This document shows positions 1-7,801 of a stretch of DNA of 64,000 bases, in pieces (within the stretch, counting starts at the first letter, position 1; every line of letters begins with the position of its first letter). Under the pieces are notes generated by a model, which did not search any database, had not been told where the DNA came from, and saw only the letters and a list, made by a program, of their open reading frames with translations. A program made the translations under genes and the position numbers. The stretch is taken from positions 248,001 through 312,000 of the forward strand of contig NZ_BDDE01000017.1 of NCBI RefSeq assembly GCF_008327685.1. The letters run 5' to 3'. This DNA is from Actinomadura sp. K4S16. Lineage in GTDB: Bacteria > Actinomycetota > Actinomycetes > Streptosporangiales > Streptosporangiaceae.

Positions 1-774
1 TCCGACGTAGGCGAAGCGGGGCGCGAGGCCGCCGGAGGCCGACGGCGGCGGCTCGGCGACGGCCGGGAGGGTGTCGGCGTCCCAGCCGTTGGGGACCACG
101 AACATCCGGTCCGCCTGGTCGGGATAGCGTTCCGCGTGCCAGGACCGCAGCGCCTCGTTGACGAACACGATGCCGGACGCGGACCTCAGCACCCGGCTCT
201 CCCACTTCCAGGCGGGATCGCCGTCCGCGAACGCCGGCTCCTCGCTGAACAGATCGAGCGTCCAGGAGTCCCGGTAGTCGAGGATGTAGGGGATCCGGGC
301 CAACTGGTGGAGCCGCCAAGCCGCGCCGAACGAGGCGAACGGATTCCCTGTCGCCAAGACCACGTCAAATCTGCGGCGCGCGTGCATCCGCAGAGCCTTG
401 CGGACGCACGCCCGGGCCCACGACGCGTACTTCTCCGGAAAGCGGTGCTCCTGCCCCCACTCGAACATCGACTGGGCCAGGTGGGGGAATCTGCCCCGGA
501 AGCCGCTGTAGTCCTGGAGTTCCGTCTGCCAGGCGTACTGGTTCAGTTTGGGCCGCACCACCGTGATGCTCGGGTCGACGGTCTCGCCGAGCTTCTCGTC
601 GACCGACCCGATGGTGTCGTACAGGAAGGGCAGCGGCGCCGTGAAGACCGTGACGTCGAAGCCCTGCTGGACGAGGCGGTTGGCGGTGGCCCGTGCCCTG
701 TACACCCCGCTCGCACGGGAGGGCGGGAAGTAGAACGCGAGGTAGAGCAGGCGGGGGCGGCGGTGGGGGGACAT
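1..774 (-). CDS. Glycosyltransferase family 4-like, N-terminal part (runs off the window)
   Basis: Reading from ATG at 774, the frame stays open to base 1, so 258 codons are present and the C-terminal half lies outside. It begins MSPHRRPRLLYLAFYFPPS and carries a GT4-type N-terminal Rossmann domain, with the segment YILDYRDSWTLD around residues 185-196, where GT4 enzymes keep a conserved D-x-D/RD motif. Family knowledge: transfers a sugar from a nucleotide-sugar donor to a surface-polysaccharide acceptor at the cytoplasmic face. It is last in view of a minus-strand operon, 5 bp after the next upstream gene. The donor and acceptor cannot be read from the sequence, and the second (donor-binding) domain is not visible. 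Confidence 0.85.
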   Translation of the reverse strand, partial: MSPHRRPRLLYLAFYFPPSRASGVYRARATANRLVQQGFDVTVFTAPLPFLYDTIGSVDEKLGETVDPSITVVRPKLNQYAWQTELQDYSGFRGRFPHLAQSMFEWGQEHRFPEKYASWARACVRKALRMHARRRFDVVLATGNPFASFGAAWRLHQLARIPYILDYRDSWTLDLFSEEPAFADGDPAWKWESRVLRSASGIVFVNEALRSWHAERYPDQADRMFVVPNGWDADTLPAVAEPPPSASGGLAPRFAYVG

Positions 775-779
775 CGGCT

Positions 780-1319
780 TCATCCTCCGGCGGGACCGGT
801 CGTGGATCCCTGGTGGTCGACGGTGTAGGCGAGGCGTGCCCCGGTGCCGGTGAGGACGTCCGCCAGTTCGGACGCCGTCACGAGTGACTGCGCGTCGCCG
901 ACGACGACGAGGCCGAGGGAGCGGCCGCGGAGCACGTCGCGCTCGACGGCCAGGCGGCGGACCTGGACGGGGTCGCGCCGGTAGCGGCGGGCCAGCCGGC
1001 GGTTCAGGGGCTTGGCGACGCGGCGCCGGTACGCGTTGTCGATCCGGTCGCGCCAGCGGCGCAGCGGCCCGGGCAGGCAGATCCGCAGCACCAGCCGCGG
1101 TGCCCGGTACAACCAGAACCTGACCCAGCCGGGCCGGTAGCCGCGCTCGACCGCCGCCAACTCGACGACCTCGGCGCCTTCGGGGAGCGGGTGCTTCCGC
1201 CACGCCGAAGGCTTGCCGATCAGCACGGTCGCGGTCCCTCCGCCCGCAATGACGCGCTTGACCTCCGCGGAGACGGCGCCCTTGCGTGAGGCACCGAGCG
1301 CCAGGAACAGGACGTTCAC
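780..1319 (-). CDS. Hypothetical protein of the polysaccharide operon
   Basis: 179 residues from a GTG start that overlaps the stop of the upstream glycosyltransferase (GTGA at 1316-1319), so it is translationally coupled. The N-terminus (NVLFLALGASRKGAVSAE) looks like a beta-strand, loop, helix start of a Rossmann or GT-B fold. The middle, about residues 75-125, is very rich in Arg and may bind membrane phospholipid or nucleic acid. No catalytic motif is recognisable. Its placement between two GT4 genes suggests a role in the same glycan pathway, for example as a partner or truncated GT-B domain. I do not recognise a named family. Confidence 0.7.
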   Translation of the reverse strand: MNVLFLALGASRKGAVSAEVKRVIAGGGTATVLIGKPSAWRKHPLPEGAEVVELAAVERGYRPGWVRFWLYRAPRLVLRICLPGPLRRWRDRIDNAYRRRVAKPLNRRLARRYRRDPVQVRRLAVERDVLRGRSLGLVVVGDAQSLVTASELADVLTGTGARLAYTVDHQGSTTGPAGG

Positions 1320-2545
1320 GAGTCTTCTCCCCCGTCCGGCCCCGTCTCCGGGAACCAGTGCCGGTGATGCGCCTCGGCCACGGCGCCGTATCCGAACCGC
1401 GCCTCCAGCACCCGCCTGGCCTCGGCCAGGTCGAGGTCATGGGGGAACCTGTCGCGCAGCCTGCGGTACCCGCCGGTGATCGACTCGGCGTCCTCGGTGA
1501 CCTCGATCATCTCCCCCGCGGCGCTCTCTATCCCCGCCAGCGTCCGCTCGGGACCACCGCAGCGCGTGACGAGCACCGGCATCCCCGCCGCCACCGCCTC
1601 GACGACCGAGACGCCGAACGTCTCCCAGCGAGCCGGATGCACGAGGAGGTCGTGCTCGCGCATGATCCGGAGGGCCTCCTCCGGAGGAACGGGGGGAAGG
1701 AACTCCACCGCATCCTGGACCTGCAACTCCGCAGCGCGCTGCGCGAGCTGCTCGCCCAGCTCTCCCGCCCCCACCATCGTCAGCGTCAGCTCGGGATCCT
1801 CCGCATGGCACTTGGCGAACGCCTCCAGCAGCCAGCCGACCCCCTTGCGCTCGATGAGGCTCCCCACATACAGCCAGCGACGCAGCTCGGTCACCGGCCG
1901 GGCCCGGGGCGTGTCGAAGGAGATCGGATTGGAGATCACATCGATCTTGTCGGAGTACGCCGGGAACACGTCCAGCAGCTGCTCGCGCAGGGCCTCCGTC
2001 ACCGCGAAGAAGCGTGTGCAGCGGTCCAGGACCTGCCCGTACATCTCGCGCGAATCCGGCTGTTCGAGAACCTGGTGGAGATAGGACGCGTGCTCGGTCA
2101 CGAACACCCTCGCGTCCGGGCGCGCGTTCTCCAGCGCCGGCCAGCCGCCCCGCAGCCCCACGTGGGCGTGCACGACCGGCGCCGGAATCGGCTCGCCGCC
2201 CAGTGCCTCACGCAGCCACGCCGCATGGTGCCGGGCGAGCTCGGCGTAGCTGCATCCGGCCGGGATCAGCACCGGGACGCGCAGCAGCCCGGCGCCCGCG
2301 ACGGTGGTCGCGCGGTGCAGCACCCGCGGCATGAGGGCGCGGTGCGCCTCGGCCGCGGCGGCCGCGGCCTCCGGTTTCATCTTCGCCGACCAAGCGTCGG
2401 TCTGGTAGACCGTGACTTCGCCGCAGCCCGGCGCCGTCGCCTCCACCATCGCCTGGACGAACGCCCCGGCGAACGGTGTCTGCGGAATCGGGTACCAGGG
2501 GGTGACGACCGCAACGTCCCGGTTGCCGGCTCTTCTCATGCTCAC
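1316..2545 (-). CDS. Glycosyltransferase family 4 protein
   Basis: 409 residues, full length for GT4/GT-B enzymes. The N-terminal acceptor domain starts DVAVVTPWYPIPQTPFAGAF, the glycine loop contacting donor and acceptor. The C-terminal donor domain contains YVGSLIERKGVGWLLEAF (about residue 227), then HPARWETFGVSVVEAVAAG (about 300-320), the E-x7-E signature of retaining GT4 enzymes. The start is an ATG whose A overlaps the stop of the sugar dehydrogenase upstream (2542-2545), so the genes are coupled. Substrate cannot be predicted; the neighbourhood points to a polymer containing an amino-uronic acid. Confidence 0.93.
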   Translation of the reverse strand: MSMRRAGNRDVAVVTPWYPIPQTPFAGAFVQAMVEATAPGCGEVTVYQTDAWSAKMKPEAAAAAAEAHRALMPRVLHRATTVAGAGLLRVPVLIPAGCSYAELARHHAAWLREALGGEPIPAPVVHAHVGLRGGWPALENARPDARVFVTEHASYLHQVLEQPDSREMYGQVLDRCTRFFAVTEALREQLLDVFPAYSDKIDVISNPISFDTPRARPVTELRRWLYVGSLIERKGVGWLLEAFAKCHAEDPELTLTMVGAGELGEQLAQRAAELQVQDAVEFLPPVPPEEALRIMREHDLLVHPARWETFGVSVVEAVAAGMPVLVTRCGGPERTLAGIESAAGEMIEVTEDAESITGGYRRLRDRFPHDLDLAEARRVLEARFGYGAVAEAHHRHWFPETGPDGGEDS

Positions 2546-3879
2546 CTCTCGGTGGGCGCCGGCCGTCCGGTCGACGCCTTCTGTTCGGCGGCGGCGGGGG
2601 CGCCGATGACAACGTGCGCGACGCCGGGCCAGCGGGAGGCGTCGGTGACGCGGCGGCCGTCGACCAGGGCCTTGACGCCCGGCAGGTCGTCCGCGCCGAG
2701 TTCGCGGTAGGCGGCGTGGTCGGCCTGCACGATCGCCGCGGTGACCGACTCGCCCCGGTGGGGCGGGAGGCCGAGGGCCTCCAGTTCCTCATCGGTGTAC
2801 ATCGGGTCGGACACGTACGGGACGGCGCCGCGCCGCCGCAGCGCCTCCACCGTGGGGAAGACGCCGGAGAACGCCGTCTCCTTGACGCCGCCCCGGTACG
2901 CCGCGCCCAGCACGAGGACGCCGGCGCCGGTCAGGTCGCCGTAGGCGTCGGCGAGCAGGCCGACGGCGTACTCGGGCATGCCCGTGTTGGCCTCGCGGGC
3001 GGCGCGGACGACGGTCGCGTCCGGGTCGTTCCACAGGTACATCCGCGGATACACCGGGATGCAGTGGCCGCCCACGGCGATGCCCGGCTGGTGGATGTGG
3101 CTGTACGGCTGGGTGTTGCAGGCCTCGATGACCTTCGTGACGTCCACGCCCACCGTGTCGGCGTAGCGGGCGAACTGGTTGGCGAGGCCGATGTTGACGT
3201 CCCGGTAGGTCGTCTCGGCGAGCTTGGCGAGCTCCGCCGCCTCCGCGGAGCCGAGGTCCCAGACGCCGTTCGGGCGGTCGAGGTCCGGCCGCTCGTCGAA
3301 GTCGAGGACCTGGCCGTAGAACTCGACGCCGTGCCGGGCGGACGCCTCGTCGATGCCGCCGACGAGCTTGGGGTAGCGGCGCAGGTCGGCGAAGACCCGC
3401 CCGGTCAGCACCCGCTCCGGGCTGAACACCAGGTGGAAGTCGGTGCCCGCGGTCAGGCCGGAGCCCTCCGCGAGCATCGGGGCCCAGCGGTCACGGGTGG
3501 TGCCGACGGGCAGCGTCGTCTCGTAGCTGACGAGCGTCCCGGGGCGCAGTCCCTGCGCGATGGAGCGCGTCGCGGCGTCCATCCAGCCGAAGTCCGGGGT
3601 GCCCTTCTCGTCCACGAACAGGGGGACGACCACGACGACCGCCTCCGACTCGGCGACCGCGGCCGCCGTGTCGGTCGTCGCCGTCAGCAGCCCTGCCCGC
3701 ACCGCCTCGCCGAGGTGGACGTCGAGCTCGGCCTCGCCGGGGAACGGCTCGCGCCCCGCGTTGACCTCGGCCACGACGCGCTCGTTCACGTCGGCGCCGA
3801 TGACGCGGTGGCCCTTGCGGGCGAACTGCACCGCGAGCGGAAGACCGATCTTGCCGAGCGCGACCACGCAGATCCGCAT
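2542..3879 (-). CDS. UDP-N-acetyl-hexosamine/UDP-glucose dehydrogenase family protein (WecC/WbpA-like)
   Basis: 445 residues with the three expected domains: N-terminal Rossmann (VVALGKIGLP, residues 5-14), substrate-binding helical centre (ETTLPVGTT at 120-128, SPERVLTG at 153-160, Lys219 in AELAKLAETTYRDVN) and the C-terminal domain. The catalytic Cys is Cys273 in GGHCIPVYP; most relatives have GGHCIPVDP, so Tyr at the next-to-last position is a small oddity. Known reaction: NAD-dependent two-step oxidation of C6 of a UDP-sugar to the uronic acid. With the aminotransferase and Gfo/Idh/MocA protein of the same operon, a WbpA-type role on UDP-GlcNAc or UDP-ManNAc is likely, but UDP-Glc cannot be excluded. 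Confidence 0.93.
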   Translation of the reverse strand: MRICVVALGKIGLPLAVQFARKGHRVIGADVNERVVAEVNAGREPFPGEAELDVHLGEAVRAGLLTATTDTAAAVAESEAVVVVVPLFVDEKGTPDFGWMDAATRSIAQGLRPGTLVSYETTLPVGTTRDRWAPMLAEGSGLTAGTDFHLVFSPERVLTGRVFADLRRYPKLVGGIDEASARHGVEFYGQVLDFDERPDLDRPNGVWDLGSAEAAELAKLAETTYRDVNIGLANQFARYADTVGVDVTKVIEACNTQPYSHIHQPGIAVGGHCIPVYPRMYLWNDPDATVVRAAREANTGMPEYAVGLLADAYGDLTGAGVLVLGAAYRGGVKETAFSGVFPTVEALRRRGAVPYVSDPMYTDEELEALGLPPHRGESVTAAIVQADHAAYRELGADDLPGVKALVDGRRVTDASRWPGVAHVVIGAPAAAEQKASTGRPAPTER

Positions 3880-3882
3880 GTG

Positions 3883-5517
3883 CTACTTACCTCCAAGGGA
3901 CGTCACGCGCCGGACCCGCTGGGCGACGGCCTGGGCCGGACGTACCGGACGTGTCTCGATCATCGTGCCGTGCCGGTCGTCGCCGGCCACCGACAGCCGG
4001 TAGGGCCTGGCCCGGTGCCAGAAGAGCTCGCCGCGCGGGGCGGGCACCATGGACGTCCCCGCCGGCACGGCGACGTCGTGCGTCTCCCCGGCGGCCCGGA
4101 CGACGAGCCGCAGCGCGTGCCGGGGCTTTCCGGACGCCGCCGTGAGCGTCACCGGGATCCGGGCGGTCACGTGCAGGCCGTCCTCGCGCGCCTCGCGGGT
4201 GAGGTCGTCCAGGTCCAGGGTCTTGCCGCCGCCGCGGGGGGCCAGCGCGAGGCGGACGGTCGCGGGGTCGCCGGTCTCGGGGCCGGTGAGCGGGGTCCGG
4301 ACGGTGATCTCCACCGTGTCGCGGTCGCGCCGCACGGCGACGGTCCGCGCCTCCTGGGCCAGCCTCTTGCGCATCCCCTTGGTGATCTCGAACAGGTCGT
4401 CCGGGAGCCCGCGGCGGGGGTCCTCGAAGCCCTGGTAGGCGAGGTAGGCCCGGCCGTCCTTGAGCGCGATCAGGTAGGGGTGCTCCGCGATCCCGGCCCG
4501 GATCGCCTCGCACAGCAGGTCGATCTCGCCGCGCTGCGCCAGCCGGAGCCGGACACGGCGGACGATGGGCAGCGTGTAGAGGACCTCGTCGGTCACGTAC
4601 CGGTCGACGAGCCTGCCGACGCGGGCGCAGACGTCCTCCTGCGCGTCGCGGTCGAGTTCGAGGAACCCCTCCCGCGTCGGCATCGTCAGCTCCCAGCGGG
4701 TGTGCCGCTTGAGGATCGCGTCGCGCTTCGGGCCCGGTTCGATGAGGTCGGCGACGACGCCGAAGAGGCTCTCCGCGCATTCGAGGCGCGTGTGGACGTC
4801 GACGGCGCCCTGGGTGATGTTACCGCCGTCGTCGCGCAGCACCGCGTAGTAGCAGGTGTAGTCGGCGAGGACGGAGATGCGGCGGGCGCGCACGCACGCC
4901 TCGAGGGTGAACGGCTGGTCGCTGCCGATCCGCATGTGCTCGTGGAACCGCAGCTTGTGCCGCTCCACCAGCTCGCGGCGGAACAGCTTGCAGTTCGACA
5001 GCACCCACGGCAGCACCGAGTCGTACAGGTCGATCTCGGGGCGGTTCTCGGCGAACAGCTCCGGGCGCCGCACGGCCCGCCCGTTGACGCCCTCGATCTT
5101 GCCGACCAGGACGTCCGAGCCCCACTCGTCGGCCGCGGCGACCATGCGTTCCAGTGCCTCGGGGCCCAGGTGGTCGTCGGCGCCGACGAAGTAGACGTAG
5201 CGGCCGGTCGCGACGTCCAGCGCCCGGTTGCTGGGGGCCGCCGGGCCGCCCGAGTTCGGCTGCCGCAGCACGGTGACGACGTCGGGGTACTCCGCGGCGA
5301 ACCGGTCGAGCTCGGCTCCGGAGCCGTCGGTGGAGCCGTCGTCGACCGCGACGACCTCCATGCGGTCGCGGCCGATGCTCTGCCCGACCAGCGAGTTCAG
5401 GCAGTCGGTCAGGTAGGGCATCGTGTTGTAGACCGCGACCACGACGGTGACGTCGGGCACCGCGGCGGACGCGGGACCGCCGTCCTCCGCTCCGCCGCCG
5501 CTTCGCTCAGACGGCAT
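3883..5517 (-). CDS. Glycosyltransferase family 2 protein with C-terminal extension
   Basis: 544 residues. The GT-A domain occupies about residues 22-240, with VVVAVYNTMPYLTDCLNS at the nucleotide-binding strand, DDGSTDGS at 59-66 and the metal-binding GADD at 112-115. The remaining 300 residues hold a helical region and a C-terminal beta-rich part (about 400-540), resembling the long GT2 proteins of actinobacterial surface glycan and teichoic-acid-like clusters. The ATG at 5517 overlaps the upstream oxidoreductase stop by 11 bp, and only a short gap separates it from the dehydrogenase downstream. Likely cytoplasmic, adding a sugar to a lipid-linked acceptor. The donor is unknown. Confidence 0.9.
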   Translation of the reverse strand: MPSERSGGGAEDGGPASAAVPDVTVVVAVYNTMPYLTDCLNSLVGQSIGRDRMEVVAVDDGSTDGSGAELDRFAAEYPDVVTVLRQPNSGGPAAPSNRALDVATGRYVYFVGADDHLGPEALERMVAAADEWGSDVLVGKIEGVNGRAVRRPELFAENRPEIDLYDSVLPWVLSNCKLFRRELVERHKLRFHEHMRIGSDQPFTLEACVRARRISVLADYTCYYAVLRDDGGNITQGAVDVHTRLECAESLFGVVADLIEPGPKRDAILKRHTRWELTMPTREGFLELDRDAQEDVCARVGRLVDRYVTDEVLYTLPIVRRVRLRLAQRGEIDLLCEAIRAGIAEHPYLIALKDGRAYLAYQGFEDPRRGLPDDLFEITKGMRKRLAQEARTVAVRRDRDTVEITVRTPLTGPETGDPATVRLALAPRGGGKTLDLDDLTREAREDGLHVTARIPVTLTAASGKPRHALRLVVRAAGETHDVAVPAGTSMVPAPRGELFWHRARPYRLSVAGDDRHGTMIETRPVRPAQAVAQRVRRVTSLGGK

Positions 5518-6538
5518 CCAGCACCTCCCCGGGCTGGAGCGCGACCGTCTCGCCGAGGCGCGCCGACTTCAGCACGGCGGCCGACACCTCGACCGTCCGC
5601 AGGCCCTGCCGCAGCGTGACGACGTCCCCCGGGGCCGACCCGTCGGGGCCCGCGAGGACCGCGTCGCGGAAGCGCTCGTGCTCGACCAGCAGCGGCTCGC
5701 GCTTGGGGATCGCGTACCGGATCATGTCGCCCTCGGACACGCCGCGGAACGACCGCAGCGCCTCCCACTCGGTGCGCGTCTCGCCGTTGGCGTAGAAGGT
5801 GAGGTCGGCGGTGAGCGTGTCGGCGACGAAGCAGCCGCGCTCGCCGGTGACCACCGTGGTGCGCTCCTTGAGCGGGCTCAGCCAGTTCACCAGGTGGTTG
5901 ACCATGGAGCCGTCGGCCAGGCGCCCGACGGCGGCGACCATGTCCTCGTGCGGGCGGCCGCTGCGCGCGACGGTGTGCGCGGAGATGGACACGTAGTCCT
6001 GGCCGGTCACCCAGCCGGTGAGGTCGATGTCGTGGGTCGCGAGGTCCTTGACGACGCCGACGTCGGCGATCCGGTGCGGGAACGGCCCCTGGCGGCGCGT
6101 GACGACCTGGAACACCTCGCCCAGCTCGCCCGCCTCCAGCCGGGCCCGCATGCTCTGCAGCGCCGGGTTGTAGCGCTCGATGTGGCCGACGGCCGCGACG
6201 AGCCCGCGCGACTCGAACGCCGTCACCAGCCGTTCTGCGGCCTCCACCGACTCGGCGAGCGGCTTCTCGATCAGCGCGCCGACGCCGGCCTCGGCTAGCG
6301 CGAGCCCGATCTCCTCGTGCAGCGCGGTCGGGCACGCCACCACCGCGTAGTCGATGCCGACGGTGAGCAGTTCCTGGAGGGACGCCATCAGCGGCACCCC
6401 GTGCGGGGCGCCCTCCGGCCGTCCGGCCGGGTCGACGATCCCGACGAGGTCGACGCCGTCCAGGCCGGACAGGACCCGCGCGTGGTTGCGGCCCATCACG
6501 CCGAGGCCGACCAGGCCGGCGCGCAGCGGCGCGCTCAC
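5507..6538 (-). CDS. Gfo/Idh/MocA family oxidoreductase (WbpB-like)
   Basis: 343 residues from GTG at 6538, overlapping the aminotransferase stop (GTGA at 6535-6538). The N-terminal NAD-binding Rossmann has GLGVMGRNHARVL (11-23). EKPLAES at about 91-97 is the conserved EKP with the catalytic-site Lys, and HIERYNPA is the usual second motif. In WbpB-type enzymes the partner oxidises C3 of a UDP-2-acetamido-uronic acid, and the following aminotransferase (here immediately upstream in the operon) aminates it. That pairing is my basis for a 3-oxo-sugar dehydrogenase call. Direct proof of substrate is absent. Confidence 0.9.
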   Translation of the reverse strand: MSAPLRAGLVGLGVMGRNHARVLSGLDGVDLVGIVDPAGRPEGAPHGVPLMASLQELLTVGIDYAVVACPTALHEEIGLALAEAGVGALIEKPLAESVEAAERLVTAFESRGLVAAVGHIERYNPALQSMRARLEAGELGEVFQVVTRRQGPFPHRIADVGVVKDLATHDIDLTGWVTGQDYVSISAHTVARSGRPHEDMVAAVGRLADGSMVNHLVNWLSPLKERTTVVTGERGCFVADTLTADLTFYANGETRTEWEALRSFRGVSEGDMIRYAIPKREPLLVEHERFRDAVLAGPDGSAPGDVVTLRQGLRTVEVSAAVLKSARLGETVALQPGEVLDAV

Positions 6539-7644
6539 GACGCGGCTCCGGCCGCGTTCACCGCGTCGGCGACGCGTGCCAGGTCGTCGTCGGTGAGGGA
6601 CGGGTGCACCGGGAGGGACAGCACCTCGGCCGCCGCGCGCTCGGTCTCGGGCAGGTCCCAGCGCGGGTCGGGGGCGCCGTCCTTCAGGAACGGCCTGAGC
6701 CGGTGGACGGGCGTCGGGTAGTAGACGGCGCTGCCGACCTTCCGCTGCTCCAGGCGCTGCTGGAAGGCGTCGCGGTCGCCGGGGACGCGGACGGTGTACT
6801 GGTGGTAGACGTGCCGCGCGCCGGGCGCGACCGGCGGCACCACCGCGCCGGTGATCTTGGCGTCCAGGAACCGGGCGTTGGCGATGCGCCGCTCGGTCCA
6901 GGCGGGCAGCTGCTTGAGCTGCTCGCGCCCGATGGCCGCCGCGACGTCGGTGAGCCGCACGTTGGCGCCGACGATCTCGTTGGCGTAGCGCTGCTCCATG
7001 CCCTGGTTGCGCAGCAGCCGCAGCGTCCGGGCGGTCTCCGCGTCGGCGGTGGTGATCATGCCGCCCTCCAGGGCGTGCATGTTCTTGGTCGGGTAGAAGC
7101 TGAAGGTGCCGATCGTGCCGATGGCGCCCACCGGGACGCCGTTGTGGGCGGCGGCGTGCGCCTGGCAGGCGTCCTCGACGACGGCGAGCCCGTGCCGCTC
7201 GGCGAGCGCGCCGATGCGGTCCATCGCCGCGGGGTGCCCGTACAGGTGCACCGGCATGATGGCGGCGGTGCGGGGGCCGACCGCGGCGGCGACGGCGTCC
7301 GGGTCGACGTTGAACGAGCCGGGCTCGATGTCGACGAAGACGGGCTCGGCGCCGACGAGGCGGACGACGTTGGCCGTGGCCGCGAACGTGAACGAGGGGA
7401 CGATCACCTCGTCGCCGGGGCCGATGCCGAGCGCCATCAGGCCGAGGTGCAGGGCCGACGTCCCGGAGTTGACGGCGACGCAGTGGCGTCCCGCGACGAG
7501 GGCGGAGAACTCCTCCTCGAAGGCGGCGACCTCGGGGCCCTGCACGACACGCCCGCTGCGGAGGACGCGCACGGCAGCCTCGATCTCCGCCTCCCCGATC
7601 ACGGGACTCGCCGCGGGGACGGGCCTTTCCGATTCCACGGGCAT
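6535..7644 (-). CDS. DegT/DnrJ/EryC1/StrS family sugar aminotransferase
   Basis: 369 residues starting at ATG 7644, chosen because AAGGAG lies 7 nt upstream; the frame stays open further upstream but has no better ribosome site. NSGTSAL (59-65) binds the PLP phosphate, Asp158 in VVEDACQAHAA contacts the pyridine N, and the Schiff-base Lys is Lys187 in SFYPTKNM. Known role: PLP-dependent transamination of a keto group on a nucleotide-sugar using glutamate. As first gene of the operon with the Gfo/Idh/MocA oxidoreductase next, it fits a WbpE-type UDP-3-oxo-sugar aminotransferase. An N-acetyltransferase (WbpD) would be needed afterwards and is not seen in this window. Confidence 0.93.
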   Translation of the reverse strand: MPVESERPVPAASPVIGEAEIEAAVRVLRSGRVVQGPEVAAFEEEFSALVAGRHCVAVNSGTSALHLGLMALGIGPGDEVIVPSFTFAATANVVRLVGAEPVFVDIEPGSFNVDPDAVAAAVGPRTAAIMPVHLYGHPAAMDRIGALAERHGLAVVEDACQAHAAAHNGVPVGAIGTIGTFSFYPTKNMHALEGGMITTADAETARTLRLLRNQGMEQRYANEIVGANVRLTDVAAAIGREQLKQLPAWTERRIANARFLDAKITGAVVPPVAPGARHVYHQYTVRVPGDRDAFQQRLEQRKVGSAVYYPTPVHRLRPFLKDGAPDPRWDLPETERAAAEVLSLPVHPSLTDDDLARVADAVNAAGAAS

Positions 7645-7801
7645 GCACAGGCTCCTTATGGCAGGACGGTGAGCAAGGGCTTCCTCGCGGGGGACAGATC
7701 GCGTCCGGACAAGAGGCGCATTCTCGGCGGAAGCCTCGTCTGACGGACGGATTCTAGCCAAGTCAGACCGTGGCGAGGACGTCCATCGATCTTTCCCGCA
7801 C
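7645..7801 (-). promoter_or_regulatory. Putative promoter region of the polysaccharide operon
   Basis: 157 bp without coding signs between the aminotransferase start and the end of the AAA+ gene. On the minus strand a TAGAAT hexamer (7756-7751) resembles a -10 box about 107 bp before the start codon. A convincing -35 is not visible. This is weak evidence; only the position and the AAGGAG ribosome site are solid. Confidence 0.35.

Noticed and set aside
2614..5619. A 1001-codon open frame on the plus strand
   Set aside because: It runs opposite the sugar-dehydrogenase and GT2 genes and its protein is a low-complexity, Arg/Gly/Val-rich mirror of them. High G+C DNA often leaves such antisense frames open; no ribosome site or family motif.
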